Assembly (NCBI GenBank): GCA_019973575.1
Contig: BPUI01000001.1
Coordinates: 372,001-436,000 of the forward strand
Origin: Gemmatimonadetes bacterium T265
Lineage (GTDB): Bacteria > Gemmatimonadota > Gemmatimonadetes > Gemmatimonadales > Gemmatimonadaceae
Direction: 5' to 3'
DNA length: 64,000 nt
Both the position numbers and the translations under genes were made by a program. The notes under the pieces were generated by a model. It was not told the DNA's origin. It was given only the letters and a program-made list of their open reading frames with translations, and searched no databases. Positions 31,637 to 39,971 of this stretch are shown here, piece after piece (the stretch's first letter is position 1; each line of letters opens with the position of its first letter).

Positions 31637-33523
31637 ATGGCGTTCTACCTCGCCGACGCGTCGGGCGTGCGGCTCACCGGGCTGGCGGAGGGCGGCGCGC
31701 TCGTCGTCGGGCGGGCGGCGGAGTGCGCGCTCCCACTCGAGGACCCGACGGTGTCGCGCCGCCACGCGGAGTTGATCGGCGCGCGCGACCACCTCGTCGT
31801 GCACGACCTCGGCTCGCGCAACGGCACCTTCCGCAACGGGGTGCGGGTGCAGACGGCGCGGCTGCGCGCCGGCGACACGGTCACGTTCGGCGTCGTCCCG
31901 CTGCGCGTCGGGCGCGACGCGGCGGACGGGGCCGAGGCGGGCCCACGGCCGGCGGCGGTGGTGCCCGGGGGCGAGCCCGGCGCGGAGCCGCCGATCGTCG
32001 CCGAGCGCGGGGCCGCGGCGCCGCAGGAGCTCACCGCGCGCCGGCTCGCGCTGCTCCTCGAGGCCGCGAAGGCGCTCGGCGGCGCGGTCGACCCGGCGGC
32101 GGTGCACGAGCGGGTGGTGACGGCCGCGCTCCGGACGCTCGACGCGGACCGCGCGGCGGTCTTCCGCGCGGTCAGCTATGGCGAGGCGCCGGAGGACGGG
32201 GCCGCGCCGACCGGCGGTACGAACGGTGGTACGAGCGGTGGTACGAACGGCGGCGCGGACGTCGCGCTCGTGCCCGCGGTGGCGCGCGACCGGTGGGGCG
32301 CGGACCTGACCGCGTCGGGCGCGGTGCCCCTGCCCCGCTCGATCGCGCGCGCGGCGCTCGCGCGGCGCGCCGCGCTGCTCTCGGTCGACGCGGCGGCGGA
32401 CCCGCGCTTCGGCGGCCAGAGCGTGCTCCGCCAGCGCGTGCGCTCGGCGATGTGCGCGCCGCTGCTCGCGGCGGACGGCGCGCCGTTAGGCGCCCTCTAC
32501 GTCGACAGCGCCGACCCGGTGCGCGCGTTCGCGGAGGCGGACCTCGACTTCCTGACGGCGTTCGCGGGCGTCGCGGCCGCCGCGCTGGAGAACGCGCGGC
32601 TGGCCGAGCGCGTGCGGCGCGAGGCCGTGTCGCGGGAGAACTTCGCGCGCTACTTCGCGCCGCCCGTCGCGGCGCGGATCGCGGCGGGCTCCGCGCCCGC
32701 GCTCCCCGGCGGCGAGCGGCGCACGGTCGCGGTGCTCTTTGCGGACCTGCGCGGCTTCACGCGCCTCGCCGCGACGATGACCCCGGACGACGTGGCCGCG
32801 ACGCTCTCGGAGTTCCTGAGCGCGATGGTCGAGTGCGTGTTCCGGCACGGCGGCACGCTCGACAAGTTCATCGGCGACTGCGTGATGGCGCAGTGGGGCG
32901 CCCCGGAGCGGACGCCCGACGACGCCGACCGCGCGCTCCGCGCCGCGGTCGCGATGCACGATTCGTTAGGCGCGCTCAACCGCGACCGCGCCCTCCGCGG
33001 CCGCCCCGAGCTCCGCATGGGCGTCGGGATCGCCTACGGCGAGGTGTTCGCCGGCAACATCGGCTCGGAGCGCCGGCTGGAGTTCACCGTGATCGGCGAC
33101 GCGGTCAACCTCGCGAGCCGGCTCTGCGACGCGGCCTGCGCCGACGAGGTCCTCGTCAGCAACGGGCTGCGCCGCGCGCTGCGCACGCCGTTCCCGGACG
33201 GCCCCGCGCCGTTCGTCGCGCGGGCGCTGCCGGGGGGAAGCGACGCGGCCGGGGCGGACGCCGTCGCGCCGGCCGTCCCCGCCGCGTACCGGCTCGACCG
33301 CGACGCGCTCGCCGCGCGCGCCGCCGCGGCCGACGTCGAGCGCGCGGCGCTCGGCCTCACGGGCGAACACGCCGTGCGCGAGTCGGGTTCGGTCCCGCGC
33401 GCCCCGCGCGAGCAGCCGACGCGCGAGTCGGCGCCGCGCGACGCGACGGCGCGGGATGCGGCCGCCGAGGACGCGACCGGACGGGACGCGACCGGACGGG
33501 CGCCGGCGGCGCCGGGCGGATGA
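31637..33523 (+). CDS. FHA-GAF-adenylate/guanylate cyclase (class III)
   Basis: 628 aa signalling protein. The N-terminal FHA domain (1-95) has the phosphothreonine-binding pattern VGR...VSRRHAELI...DLGSRNGTFRNG. A GAF domain (about 140-325) carries a Gly/Thr linker made by a 12-bp DNA repeat. The class III cyclase domain (about 365-560) has metal and base residues in VLFADLRGFTRLA, DKFIGDCVMAQWG and VIGDAVNLASRLCDAA. The tail is low-complexity (RDATARDAAAED). It probably makes cAMP or cGMP in response to a phosphoprotein and a small ligand. It is on the same strand as trpE, 61 bp after it. Confidence 0.9.
   Translation: MAFYLADASGVRLTGLAEGGALVVGRAAECALPLEDPTVSRRHAELIGARDHLVVHDLGSRNGTFRNGVRVQTARLRAGDTVTFGVVPLRVGRDAADGAEAGPRPAAVVPGGEPGAEPPIVAERGAAAPQELTARRLALLLEAAKALGGAVDPAAVHERVVTAALRTLDADRAAVFRAVSYGEAPEDGAAPTGGTNGGTSGGTNGGADVALVPAVARDRWGADLTASGAVPLPRSIARAALARRAALLSVDAAADPRFGGQSVLRQRVRSAMCAPLLAADGAPLGALYVDSADPVRAFAEADLDFLTAFAGVAAAALENARLAERVRREAVSRENFARYFAPPVAARIAAGSAPALPGGERRTVAVLFADLRGFTRLAATMTPDDVAATLSEFLSAMVECVFRHGGTLDKFIGDCVMAQWGAPERTPDDADRALRAAVAMHDSLGALNRDRALRGRPELRMGVGIAYGEVFAGNIGSERRLEFTVIGDAVNLASRLCDAACADEVLVSNGLRRALRTPFPDGPAPFVARALPGGSDAAGADAVAPAVPAAYRLDRDALAARAAAADVERAALGLTGEHAVRESGSVPRAPREQPTRESAPRDATARDAAAEDATGRDATGRAPAAPGG
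32212..32247 (+). repeat. 12-bp tandem repeat inside the cyclase gene (three copies)
   Basis: Three adjacent near-identical units of the type CGGTGGTACGAA encode Gly-Gly-Thr-Asn/Ser repeats in a GAF-domain loop. Being a multiple of three, copy-number changes would only alter loop length. Confidence 0.85.
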
Positions 33524-33541
33524 CGACGGCGTGAGCGCCGC

Positions 33542-34447
33542 GTGGACGGGCGCCTGAACGCCGACGCGCTCCCGGCCGGGTACGTGCCTCTCGACCCGCT
33601 ACCCCCCGGAACGGCCGCGGTGGTCTGCCGCGCGGAGGTGGCCGCGGTCGTGCGCGACGTCGTCGCACACTGGGGGACGCTCTACGCGTACGCCGCCGCG
33701 CACCCGGCGCGGCGCGAGCTGCGCGGCCGCGCCGCCGCCTACGCCGTCCCGCTCGGCGCCGACGCGGACGGGCGCACCCGCAGCGTCGTCGTCCGCCACG
33801 GCTGGCGCGGCGGCGCGCTGCGGCGGCTGCGGCGGGACCTGTTTTTCCCGCCCACGCGCGCGCCCGTCGAACTCGCGACGAGCGCCCGCCTGCGCGCCGC
33901 CGGCGTCCCGACGCCCGAGGTGATCGCCTACGCGGTCTACCCGGCGACCGCGGGGCTACGGCGGGTCGACGTCGCCACGGCGCTCGTGCCCGACGGGATC
34001 GACCTCGCGGCGCTCCTGCTGGCGAGCACGCGCGACCCGGCCGACGACGGCGAGACGTGGGTGCGGCCGACGGCGGCGCTCCTCGCGGCCCTCGCGCGCG
34101 CGGGCGCACGGCACCCGGACCTGAACCTCAAGAACGTCCTCCTCGCGCCCGCCCCAGGGGGCCGCGTCGTGCCGGGCGCGCGCGCCTGGGTGCTCGACGT
34201 CGACGTCGCGCGCGTGCTCGCGGCCGCGGGCGCGCCGGCGGCCGCGGGCGCGGCGCTCGCCGCCAACTTCGGCCGCCTCGCGCGCTCGGTCCGGAAGTGG
34301 GCCGCCGCGAACGTCGCCGACGCCGACGTGCGTGCCCGGCTCGACGACGCGCTCCAGGCCCTCGGCTCGCGAGCCCGGGCCGAGCTCGCGCGCGCGGACC
34401 GCGGCGCGGCGGCACTCCCGCCGTCCGCCGCGCCCGCGCGCGCCTAA
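33542..34447 (+). CDS. Kdo kinase-like lipopolysaccharide core kinase (KdkA/WaaP type)
   Basis: 301 aa from a GTG 18 bp after the cyclase stop. It is a small protein-kinase-fold enzyme: catalytic loop HPDLNLKNVLL (HxDLNxxN) and metal-binding VLDVDVARV in place of DFG, with an N-terminal lobe containing VVVRHGWRGGALRRLRRDLFF. This combination is typical of Kdo kinase KdkA and heptose kinase WaaP, which phosphorylate inner-core sugars of lipopolysaccharide. The next gene is a heptosyltransferase-family enzyme, which supports a core-oligosaccharide role. The stop is GCC TAA C. Confidence 0.8.
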   Translation: MDGRLNADALPAGYVPLDPLPPGTAAVVCRAEVAAVVRDVVAHWGTLYAYAAAHPARRELRGRAAAYAVPLGADADGRTRSVVVRHGWRGGALRRLRRDLFFPPTRAPVELATSARLRAAGVPTPEVIAYAVYPATAGLRRVDVATALVPDGIDLAALLLASTRDPADDGETWVRPTAALLAALARAGARHPDLNLKNVLLAPAPGGRVVPGARAWVLDVDVARVLAAAGAPAAAGAALAANFGRLARSVRKWAAANVADADVRARLDDALQALGSRARAELARADRGAAALPPSAAPARA

Positions 34448-34479
34448 CGCCCGTGCCTCGCGCGCGCGGGTGAGCAGGC

Positions 34480-35631
34480 GTGGCTGCCCCCTCCGCCGGC
34501 CGCGACCCCCGCGCGCCGTACGCCGGCGTCCCGCTCGGCTCGGTGTGCGTGGTGATGATGAGCGCGGTCGGCGACGCGGTGCACGTCCTCCCGCTCCTCA
34601 CGGCGCTGCGCCGGCTCCCCGCCCCGCCGCGCGTGACGTGGGTGCTCCAGCCCGGCCCCGCGGCACTCGTCCGCGGCCACCCGGCGGTCGACGACGTCGT
34701 CCTCTTCGAGCGCGCCGCGGGGCTCGGCGCGTACCGCGGCGTGCGCCGCGCGCTCGCCGAGCGGGGGCCGTTCGACTGCTGCCTCGACCTGCAGGTGTAC
34801 CTCAAGGCGGGCCTGGTCACGGCGCTCGCGCCGGCGCGCGTCCGGCTCGGCTTCGACCGCGCCCGCGCCCGCGACTTCAACTGGCTGTTCACGAACGCGC
34901 GGGTCCCGCCGCACCCGGTCCAGCACGTGCAGGACCAGTATTTCGAGTTCCTCGACGCGTTAGGCGTGCCCCGCCCCGACCCGCCGGCCTGGGACCTCGG
35001 CCCGCGCGCGGACGAGCGCGACGCGCAGGCGGCGTTCTTCGCGCCGCTGGACCGCCCGGCGGCGGCGGTCGTCGTCGCGACGAGCAAGCCGGAGAAGGAC
35101 TGGCCGCCCGAGCGCTGGGCCGCGGTGTGCGACGCGCTCTGGCACGACTACGGCCTGCAACCGGTGCTCGTCGGCGGCCGCACGCCGCGCGAGCTGGCCG
35201 CCGAGCGGGTGATCCGCGGCGCCGCGCGCGCGCCGGTGATCTCGGCGTTAGGCAGCGGGCTCCGCGGGCTCGTCGGGATCTTCGACGGGGCCGCGCTCGT
35301 GCTCTCGCCCGACACCGGGCCGCTGCACGTCGCCGTCGCCCTCGGCCGGCCGGTGGTGTCGCTCATCGGGTACTCGAACCCGAAGCGCGTGGGGCCGTAC
35401 CGCCGCTTCCACGACCTGATGATCGACGCGTACGGGAACCCGGGGGAGGACTACCGGCCGAGTATGGAGAACCGGCCGGGGCGCATGCGGCGGATCAGGG
35501 TCGCGGACGTGCTGGAGCGGGTAGAGCGGTGGAGGGAGACATACGCCGATCGGGGCGACGGTCGTACCGTCGGCGGTGGGGCGGCTGACGATAGAGCTGC
35601 ACCCGGGGTGGGCCGTCCTGCCGGCCCGTAA
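34480..35631 (+). CDS. Glycosyltransferase family 9 (heptosyltransferase-like)
   Basis: 383 aa from GTG 34480. GT9 signatures: VVMMSAVGDAVHVLPLLTALRR at the start, FDCCLDLQVYLKAGL, then the ADP-heptose-binding C-terminal half TSKPEKDWPPERW, DTGPLHVAVALGRPVVSLIG and SNPKRVGPYRR. It adds heptose or a similar sugar to the lipopolysaccharide inner core. The last 25 codons (from 35557) lie inside a large inverted-repeat element, so the C-terminus GRTVGGGAADDRAAPG was probably replaced when that element arrived. It probably works with the preceding Kdo-kinase-like gene. Confidence 0.88.
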   Translation: MAAPSAGRDPRAPYAGVPLGSVCVVMMSAVGDAVHVLPLLTALRRLPAPPRVTWVLQPGPAALVRGHPAVDDVVLFERAAGLGAYRGVRRALAERGPFDCCLDLQVYLKAGLVTALAPARVRLGFDRARARDFNWLFTNARVPPHPVQHVQDQYFEFLDALGVPRPDPPAWDLGPRADERDAQAAFFAPLDRPAAAVVVATSKPEKDWPPERWAAVCDALWHDYGLQPVLVGGRTPRELAAERVIRGAARAPVISALGSGLRGLVGIFDGAALVLSPDTGPLHVAVALGRPVVSLIGYSNPKRVGPYRRFHDLMIDAYGNPGEDYRPSMENRPGRMRRIRVADVLERVERWRETYADRGDGRTVGGGAADDRAAPGVGRPAGP

Positions 35632-35924
35632 CCGGCCGGGGTCGATGGCGCCGCTGGGATCGTGCAGGGGATGATACGGCCGGGGATAGTGGGGCCGGGT
35701 CGAAGGCGAGCGCAGCGCGCCAGCGCCGGCGGGACGGGAGACTGGAGACGCGGGCCCCGGCGGGCCGAGGCCGTCCCTCGCCCCGGGTTCACCAACCCCG
35801 GCCCGATCATCCCCTGCCGGACCCCCGCTGCCCCACCGACCCCGGGCGGTTACGGACCGGCGCGACGGACCACCCCGGGTGCAGCGCCGCCGTCAGCCGC
35901 CCCACCGCCGACGGTACTACCGTC
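35557..35924. repeat. 368-bp imperfect palindrome between convergent genes
   Basis: Arms of 144 bases (35557-35700 and 35781-35924) are inverted copies aligning without gaps at about 83% identity (25 mismatches by hand), around an 80-base spacer. Each tip is itself a small palindrome (GACGGT-CGT-ACCGTC and GACGGT-ACT-ACCGTC). The left arm encodes the C-terminus of the GT9 protein and the right arm supplies the maf stop codon. The size and structure resemble a non-autonomous inverted-repeat element. No transposase, no clear target duplication and no second copy were seen here. Confidence 0.9.
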
Positions 35925-36543
35925 CGCCCATTGTCACCCCAGCGCCGAATTCGTACCTCACCCCCACCTCCCCGAGCAACCCGACGAGCCGCACGAGCGA
36001 GAGCCCCATCACCGCGAAATAATCCCCCTCGATCCGCTCGACGATCGTCGCGCCGTAGCCCTGGATGCCGTACGCGCCGGCCTTGTCCATCGGCTCCCCC
36101 GTCGCGACGTAGGCCGCGACCTCGGCAGCGCCTAACGGACGGAAGGTCACGCGCACGCGCTCGACGGCGGCCGCCTCGCGCGCGCCCGGGCCGCCGCGGC
36201 GCACCGCCATCCCGGTGAACACCTCGTGCGTCCGCCCCGCAAGGCGCGCCACCATCGCGCGCGCCTCGGCCGCGTCGCGCGGCTTGCCGAGGATCTCGCC
36301 GTCGACGACGACCGTCGTGTCGGCCGCGACGACGACGGCGTCGCCGGACGCGGCCGCGACGGCGCGCGCCTTCTCGCGCGCGAGGCGCTCCACGTACGGG
36401 GCCGGCGCTTCCCCCGGGCGCACCGTCTCGTCCACGTCCGCGGGCCGGACGGTGTGCGGGATGCCGACCAACGTCAGCAGGTCGCGGCGCCGCGGCGACT
36501 GCGACGCGAGCACGACCGGCACGCCGTCCCCCGCGCCGCTCAC
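35917..36543 (-). CDS. maf: Maf-like nucleoside triphosphate pyrophosphatase
   Basis: 208 aa. Signature LASQSPRRRDLL at the N-terminus, followed by AADTTVVVDGEILGKPRD and TGEPMDKAGAYGIQGYG, all hallmarks of Maf/YhdE house-cleaning enzymes that hydrolyse dTTP, UTP or modified nucleotides. The stop codon TAG and last residue come from the tip of the adjacent inverted-repeat element. The start overlaps the end of dtd by 4 bases (ATGA), so the two genes are coupled. Confidence 0.93.
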   Translation of the reverse strand: MSGAGDGVPVVLASQSPRRRDLLTLVGIPHTVRPADVDETVRPGEAPAPYVERLAREKARAVAAASGDAVVVAADTTVVVDGEILGKPRDAAEARAMVARLAGRTHEVFTGMAVRRGGPGAREAAAVERVRVTFRPLGAAEVAAYVATGEPMDKAGAYGIQGYGATIVERIEGDYFAVMGLSLVRLVGLLGEVGVRYEFGAGVTMGGR

Positions 36544-37007
36544 CGCCCCGCCTCGCGTTCGAGCCAGAGCGTGACCGGCCCGTCGTTCACCAACTCCACA
36601 TCCATCATCGCCCCGAACTCCCCGGTTTCCGCGCGCGCGCCCGACGCGCGTAGCCGCGCCACGAACGCCTCGTACAATGGCTCGGCCGCCTCCGGCCGCG
36701 CGGCCGCAACGTAACTCGGCCGCCGCCCGCGCGACGCGTCGCCGTAGAGCGTGAACTGCGAGACGACGAGCAGCGCGCCGCCGGGCACGTCACCGAGCGC
36801 GCGGTTCATCTTGCCGTCGTCGTCGCCAAAGATGCGGAGGCCCAACACCTTGTCGGCCATCCACGCGACCTCGTCGTCCCCGTCGCCGTGCGTGACGCCG
36901 ACGAGGAGGACGAGTCCGGCCGCGATCTCTCCCGTCGTGCGCACGGTTCCGCCCGGGTCGCGCACGCGCACCGCCGCGCGCGACACGCGCTGGACTAACA
37001 CGCGCAC
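36540..37007 (-). CDS. dtd: D-aminoacyl-tRNA deacylase
   Basis: 155 aa, normal length. Conserved motifs MRVLVQRVSRAAV at the start, SQFTLYGD (catalytic Thr) and NDGPVT with the cross-subunit Gly-Pro pair near the C-terminus. It removes D-amino acids mischarged on tRNA. It precedes maf on the same strand with a 4-base overlap and follows the M16 pair by 10 bp. Confidence 0.95.
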   Translation of the reverse strand: MRVLVQRVSRAAVRVRDPGGTVRTTGEIAAGLVLLVGVTHGDGDDEVAWMADKVLGLRIFGDDDGKMNRALGDVPGGALLVVSQFTLYGDASRGRRPSYVAAARPEAAEPLYEAFVARLRASGARAETGEFGAMMDVELVNDGPVTLWLEREAGR

Positions 37008-37017
37008 TCGGCCGCCC

Positions 37018-38421
37018 TCAGAAGCCGGCGAACGCCCCCCGCTCCACGCGGGCGGTGTCGCCGAGGTAGACGAAGCGCGGGTGCACGAGGTAGCGCGACG
37101 CGGCGGCGCGCACGTCGGAGCCGGTCAGGCTCCGCAGCGCGTCCATCGCGTGCGTGGCGCGACGGTAGTCGCCCTGATACAGCTCGGCGCGGGCGAGGAA
37201 GTCCGCCTGCGCCGCGCTCGTCATGTTCTCGGCGAAGTACTCGGTCACGAACTGGTCGGTGAAGCCGCGCACCGCGTACGACGGGTAGTAGGCGCCGTGC
37301 AGCGCATCGAGCTGCGCGCGCGCGACATCGAGCGTGGCGCCCGGGGCAGTGGTGCTGACGTAGAGGACGGCAGACGTCGCGCCGCGCTCGAAGAACGGCG
37401 CCTGGGCCGCGTAGCTGAGCCCGCGCTGCTCGCGCACCGCCTGGTGCAGGCGCGCGCCGAGCAACGCGGTCGCGATGCGGAACGCGGGCGCGTCGGGGGC
37501 AGAGGCCGCGGGCCCCTGGAAGACGCCGAGCACGTAGTTGGTCGCGAGCGAGCGGGGGACGAACGCCACCGCCCCGCGGCGCGCCTCGGCCGACGCGACG
37601 CGCGGGCCGGGCTCGGGGAGCGTCCAGTGGTAGTCGCCGCGCGGCAGGCGCGCGAACGTGCGCCGCACCGCCGCCTCGACGGCCGCGCGCTCCGCGTTGC
37701 CGACGACGACGACGAGCAGCCGCGACGCGACCAGTTCGCGCGTCGCGTAGGCGCGCAGCGCGGCGGAGTCGAGGGCGGCGAGCGACGCTTCCGTGCCGTC
37801 GGGGCGGAGCGCGTACGGGTGCCCCGCGTAGGCGACGCTGTCGGCGAGCAGGAAGGCGAGTCCGTCGGGGCTCGTGCGGCGCGAGCGCAGGCGTCCGACC
37901 ATCCGCGCGCGCGCGAGGTCGACGTCGGCCGCGGCGAGCGTCGGGCGCAGCAGGCGGTCCGCCCACACGTCCCAGGTCGCGTCGAAGTCCTCGCGCAGGG
38001 CGCGGAAGCCGTAGAGCGTCCAGTCCGCGGTCGTGCCGAGCGCGAGCTCCGCGCCGGTGCGCCCCCAGGCCGCCCGCTGCCGCGCGCCCGGGTAGCCGGC
38101 CGACCCGTACTCGCCGGCGCGCAGGAGCAGCGACTCGACGCCCTGGGTCGCGGGGGAGAGCTGCCGCGCGCCGCCTAACAGGTAGAGGTTCACGGCGACC
38201 GCGCCCGTCCCGTAGTTGGGGCGGTGGATCACGCGCACCCCGTCGACGGTGAAGTCGGCGGTCGCGCTGTCGAACGAGACGCGCCGGCCGTCGGCGCGCG
38301 CGACGGCGAGTGCCTGCTCGGGGCGCGCGCTCGCGCAGGCGCCGAGGGTGGCGGACGCGAGGGATGCCGTTAGGCACGCGACGAGGCGGCGCGCCCGGGC
38401 GGGCGTGGCCGGGCGCGTCAC
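37018..38421 (-). CDS. M16-family peptidase-like lipoprotein lacking the zinc motif
   Basis: 467 aa from a GTG overlapping the stop of the upstream M16 gene (GTGA). It has a lipoprotein signal with lipobox LGAC (RRLVACLTASLASATLGACAS). The M16 fold is recognisable (NLYLLGGARQLSPATQGVESLLLRAG; LLGARLHQAVREQRGLSYAAQAPF; VTEYFAENMTSA). The place where HxxEH should lie reads TQGVESL, so zinc binding is lost. In two-gene M16 systems one subunit is catalytic and the other has lost the motif, and this is probably the non-catalytic partner. Confidence 0.88.
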   Translation of the reverse strand: MTRPATPARARRLVACLTASLASATLGACASARPEQALAVARADGRRVSFDSATADFTVDGVRVIHRPNYGTGAVAVNLYLLGGARQLSPATQGVESLLLRAGEYGSAGYPGARQRAAWGRTGAELALGTTADWTLYGFRALREDFDATWDVWADRLLRPTLAAADVDLARARMVGRLRSRRTSPDGLAFLLADSVAYAGHPYALRPDGTEASLAALDSAALRAYATRELVASRLLVVVVGNAERAAVEAAVRRTFARLPRGDYHWTLPEPGPRVASAEARRGAVAFVPRSLATNYVLGVFQGPAASAPDAPAFRIATALLGARLHQAVREQRGLSYAAQAPFFERGATSAVLYVSTTAPGATLDVARAQLDALHGAYYPSYAVRGFTDQFVTEYFAENMTSAAQADFLARAELYQGDYRRATHAMDALRSLTGSDVRAAASRYLVHPRFVYLGDTARVERGAFAGF

Positions 38422-39863
38422 GGCTGCGCCTCCTTCGCCATCGCGACGAACTGCTCCAGCATCACCCGCGTCTCGTCCTCCCTGCCCTGCGGCACGACCG
38501 CGCCGACGACGAACGCCTTGCGCGTGACGTAGCGCCGCACGAAGCGGCGCAGGTCGCCCGGCGTCTGCGCGGCGAGCGCGTCGTCGTAGCCCAGGTGGTA
38601 GTCGAGCCCGGCCACCGCCCACCAGTTGCCGATCGTGTGCGCGAGCGACGGCCCCGCCTCGGCCTCGAGCGCGGCCGCGACCCGCCGCCGCTTCGCCGCG
38701 TCGGCGAGCGCGGGGGCGTCGAAGTAATCCGGCGCGCTCATGATGTCGCACTCCGCGGCGAGCGCGGTGAGCGCGGAGGCGAGGCGGTCCATCGTCGTCG
38801 TCCCGCTGAAGACGAGCGGGCCGGTGTGGGCGAGCGTCTCGTAGCCGAACTGCGCGCTCTGGAAGTTCCCCGAGTCGACGAGGCGCCCCGCCATCGGCGA
38901 GCGCTCGTCGTCGACGACGGCCGCGAGCACGTCGGCCGCGTACGTGTCCGCGCGCGCCGTCACCACGCTCGGCCCCTGCCACTCGACGAGCAGCGTCACC
39001 GCGTCCACGGCGGCCGGCACGACGACGACGCGGCTCTCCGCGAGCGGCGGCGGGTCCGACACCGGCGCCCCGGCGAACGGGTCCGCGCCGCGGCGCCACG
39101 GCCCGAAGTGCCGCCGCGCGGCCTCGACGACGCGCTCGGCCGCGACGTCGCCGGTGACGACGAGCGCGGCGTTATTGGGCACGTAGTAGCGGCCGTAGAT
39201 CGCGCGCAGGCGCGCGGGCGAGACGCCTAACAACGCGGTCGCCTCGCCGATCGTGTTCTTGCGGTACCAGCCGTCGCCCCAGAGCGCGCGGCCGATCTTG
39301 CGGCGCAGTAGGTCGCGCGGGTCGGAGCGGTCGCGCTCCATCTCGCCGAGGACGACGAAGCGCTCGGTGCGCAGGTCCTCGGGCTCGAAGCGCGCGTCGC
39401 GCACGAGGCCGGCGAGCAGCCGCACGGCGTCGGGGACCGCCTCGGACGGCCCGCTCAGGTAGTAGGTGACGAGTTCCTCGCTCGTCGTCCCGTTGTAGCC
39501 GGCGCGCAGCTCCGAGGCGAGCTGGCCGAAGGTGCGGTCGCCGGGGCCGCGGTACCCCTTGAACAGCATGTGTTCGAAGAGGTGCGGGATGCCCTGGTCG
39601 TCGGGCGTCTGCGTCATCGCGCCGGTGCGCACGACGAGCTTCGCGGTCGCGAGCGGGACGGCGTGGTTCTCGACGACGATGACCTGCATCCCGTTCTCGA
39701 GCGCGACGACCCGGGGCGCGGTGCCGCGGGCGAGCACGGGCGACGCAACCGGCGGCGCCGCGGGCGCGGGTGGGGCCGCGGTCTGGGCGTGGGCCGCGCG
39801 CGAGCGCGCGGGGCCGGCGACGGCGAGCGCCGCGGCGAGCACGGCGGCGGAGGGGACGCGCAT
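38418..39863 (-). CDS. Exported M16-family zinc metallopeptidase (catalytic subunit)
   Basis: 481 aa with a signal peptide (MRVPSAAVLAAALAVAGPARSRAAHAQ). The inverted zinc motif HLFEHMLF (HxxEH) is intact, followed by the distal glutamate region (RTERFVVLGEMERDRSD). C-terminal M16 domain about 270-470. It probably forms a heterodimer with the following motif-less lipoprotein, cleaving peptides in the envelope. The genes overlap by 4 bases. Confidence 0.92.
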   Translation of the reverse strand: MRVPSAAVLAAALAVAGPARSRAAHAQTAAPPAPAAPPVASPVLARGTAPRVVALENGMQVIVVENHAVPLATAKLVVRTGAMTQTPDDQGIPHLFEHMLFKGYRGPGDRTFGQLASELRAGYNGTTSEELVTYYLSGPSEAVPDAVRLLAGLVRDARFEPEDLRTERFVVLGEMERDRSDPRDLLRRKIGRALWGDGWYRKNTIGEATALLGVSPARLRAIYGRYYVPNNAALVVTGDVAAERVVEAARRHFGPWRRGADPFAGAPVSDPPPLAESRVVVVPAAVDAVTLLVEWQGPSVVTARADTYAADVLAAVVDDERSPMAGRLVDSGNFQSAQFGYETLAHTGPLVFSGTTTMDRLASALTALAAECDIMSAPDYFDAPALADAAKRRRVAAALEAEAGPSLAHTIGNWWAVAGLDYHLGYDDALAAQTPGDLRRFVRRYVTRKAFVVGAVVPQGREDETRVMLEQFVAMAKEAQP

Positions 39864-39971
39864 CGGGGCGGGAGGTGGCGGGGGGAGTTGGAAGGGGACC
39901 GGGACGCGTGCGACACCCGGCGTGCTCCAGCGTACGGTACGGTCGGGCCCGCCGCCAGTCCGGGCGCGCGG

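Noticed and set aside
35662-36135. Open frame inside the large palindrome, running into maf antisense
   Set aside because: Pro/Gly/Ala-rich, mirrored by a similar frame on the other strand because of the palindrome, and overlapping maf; no support as a gene.
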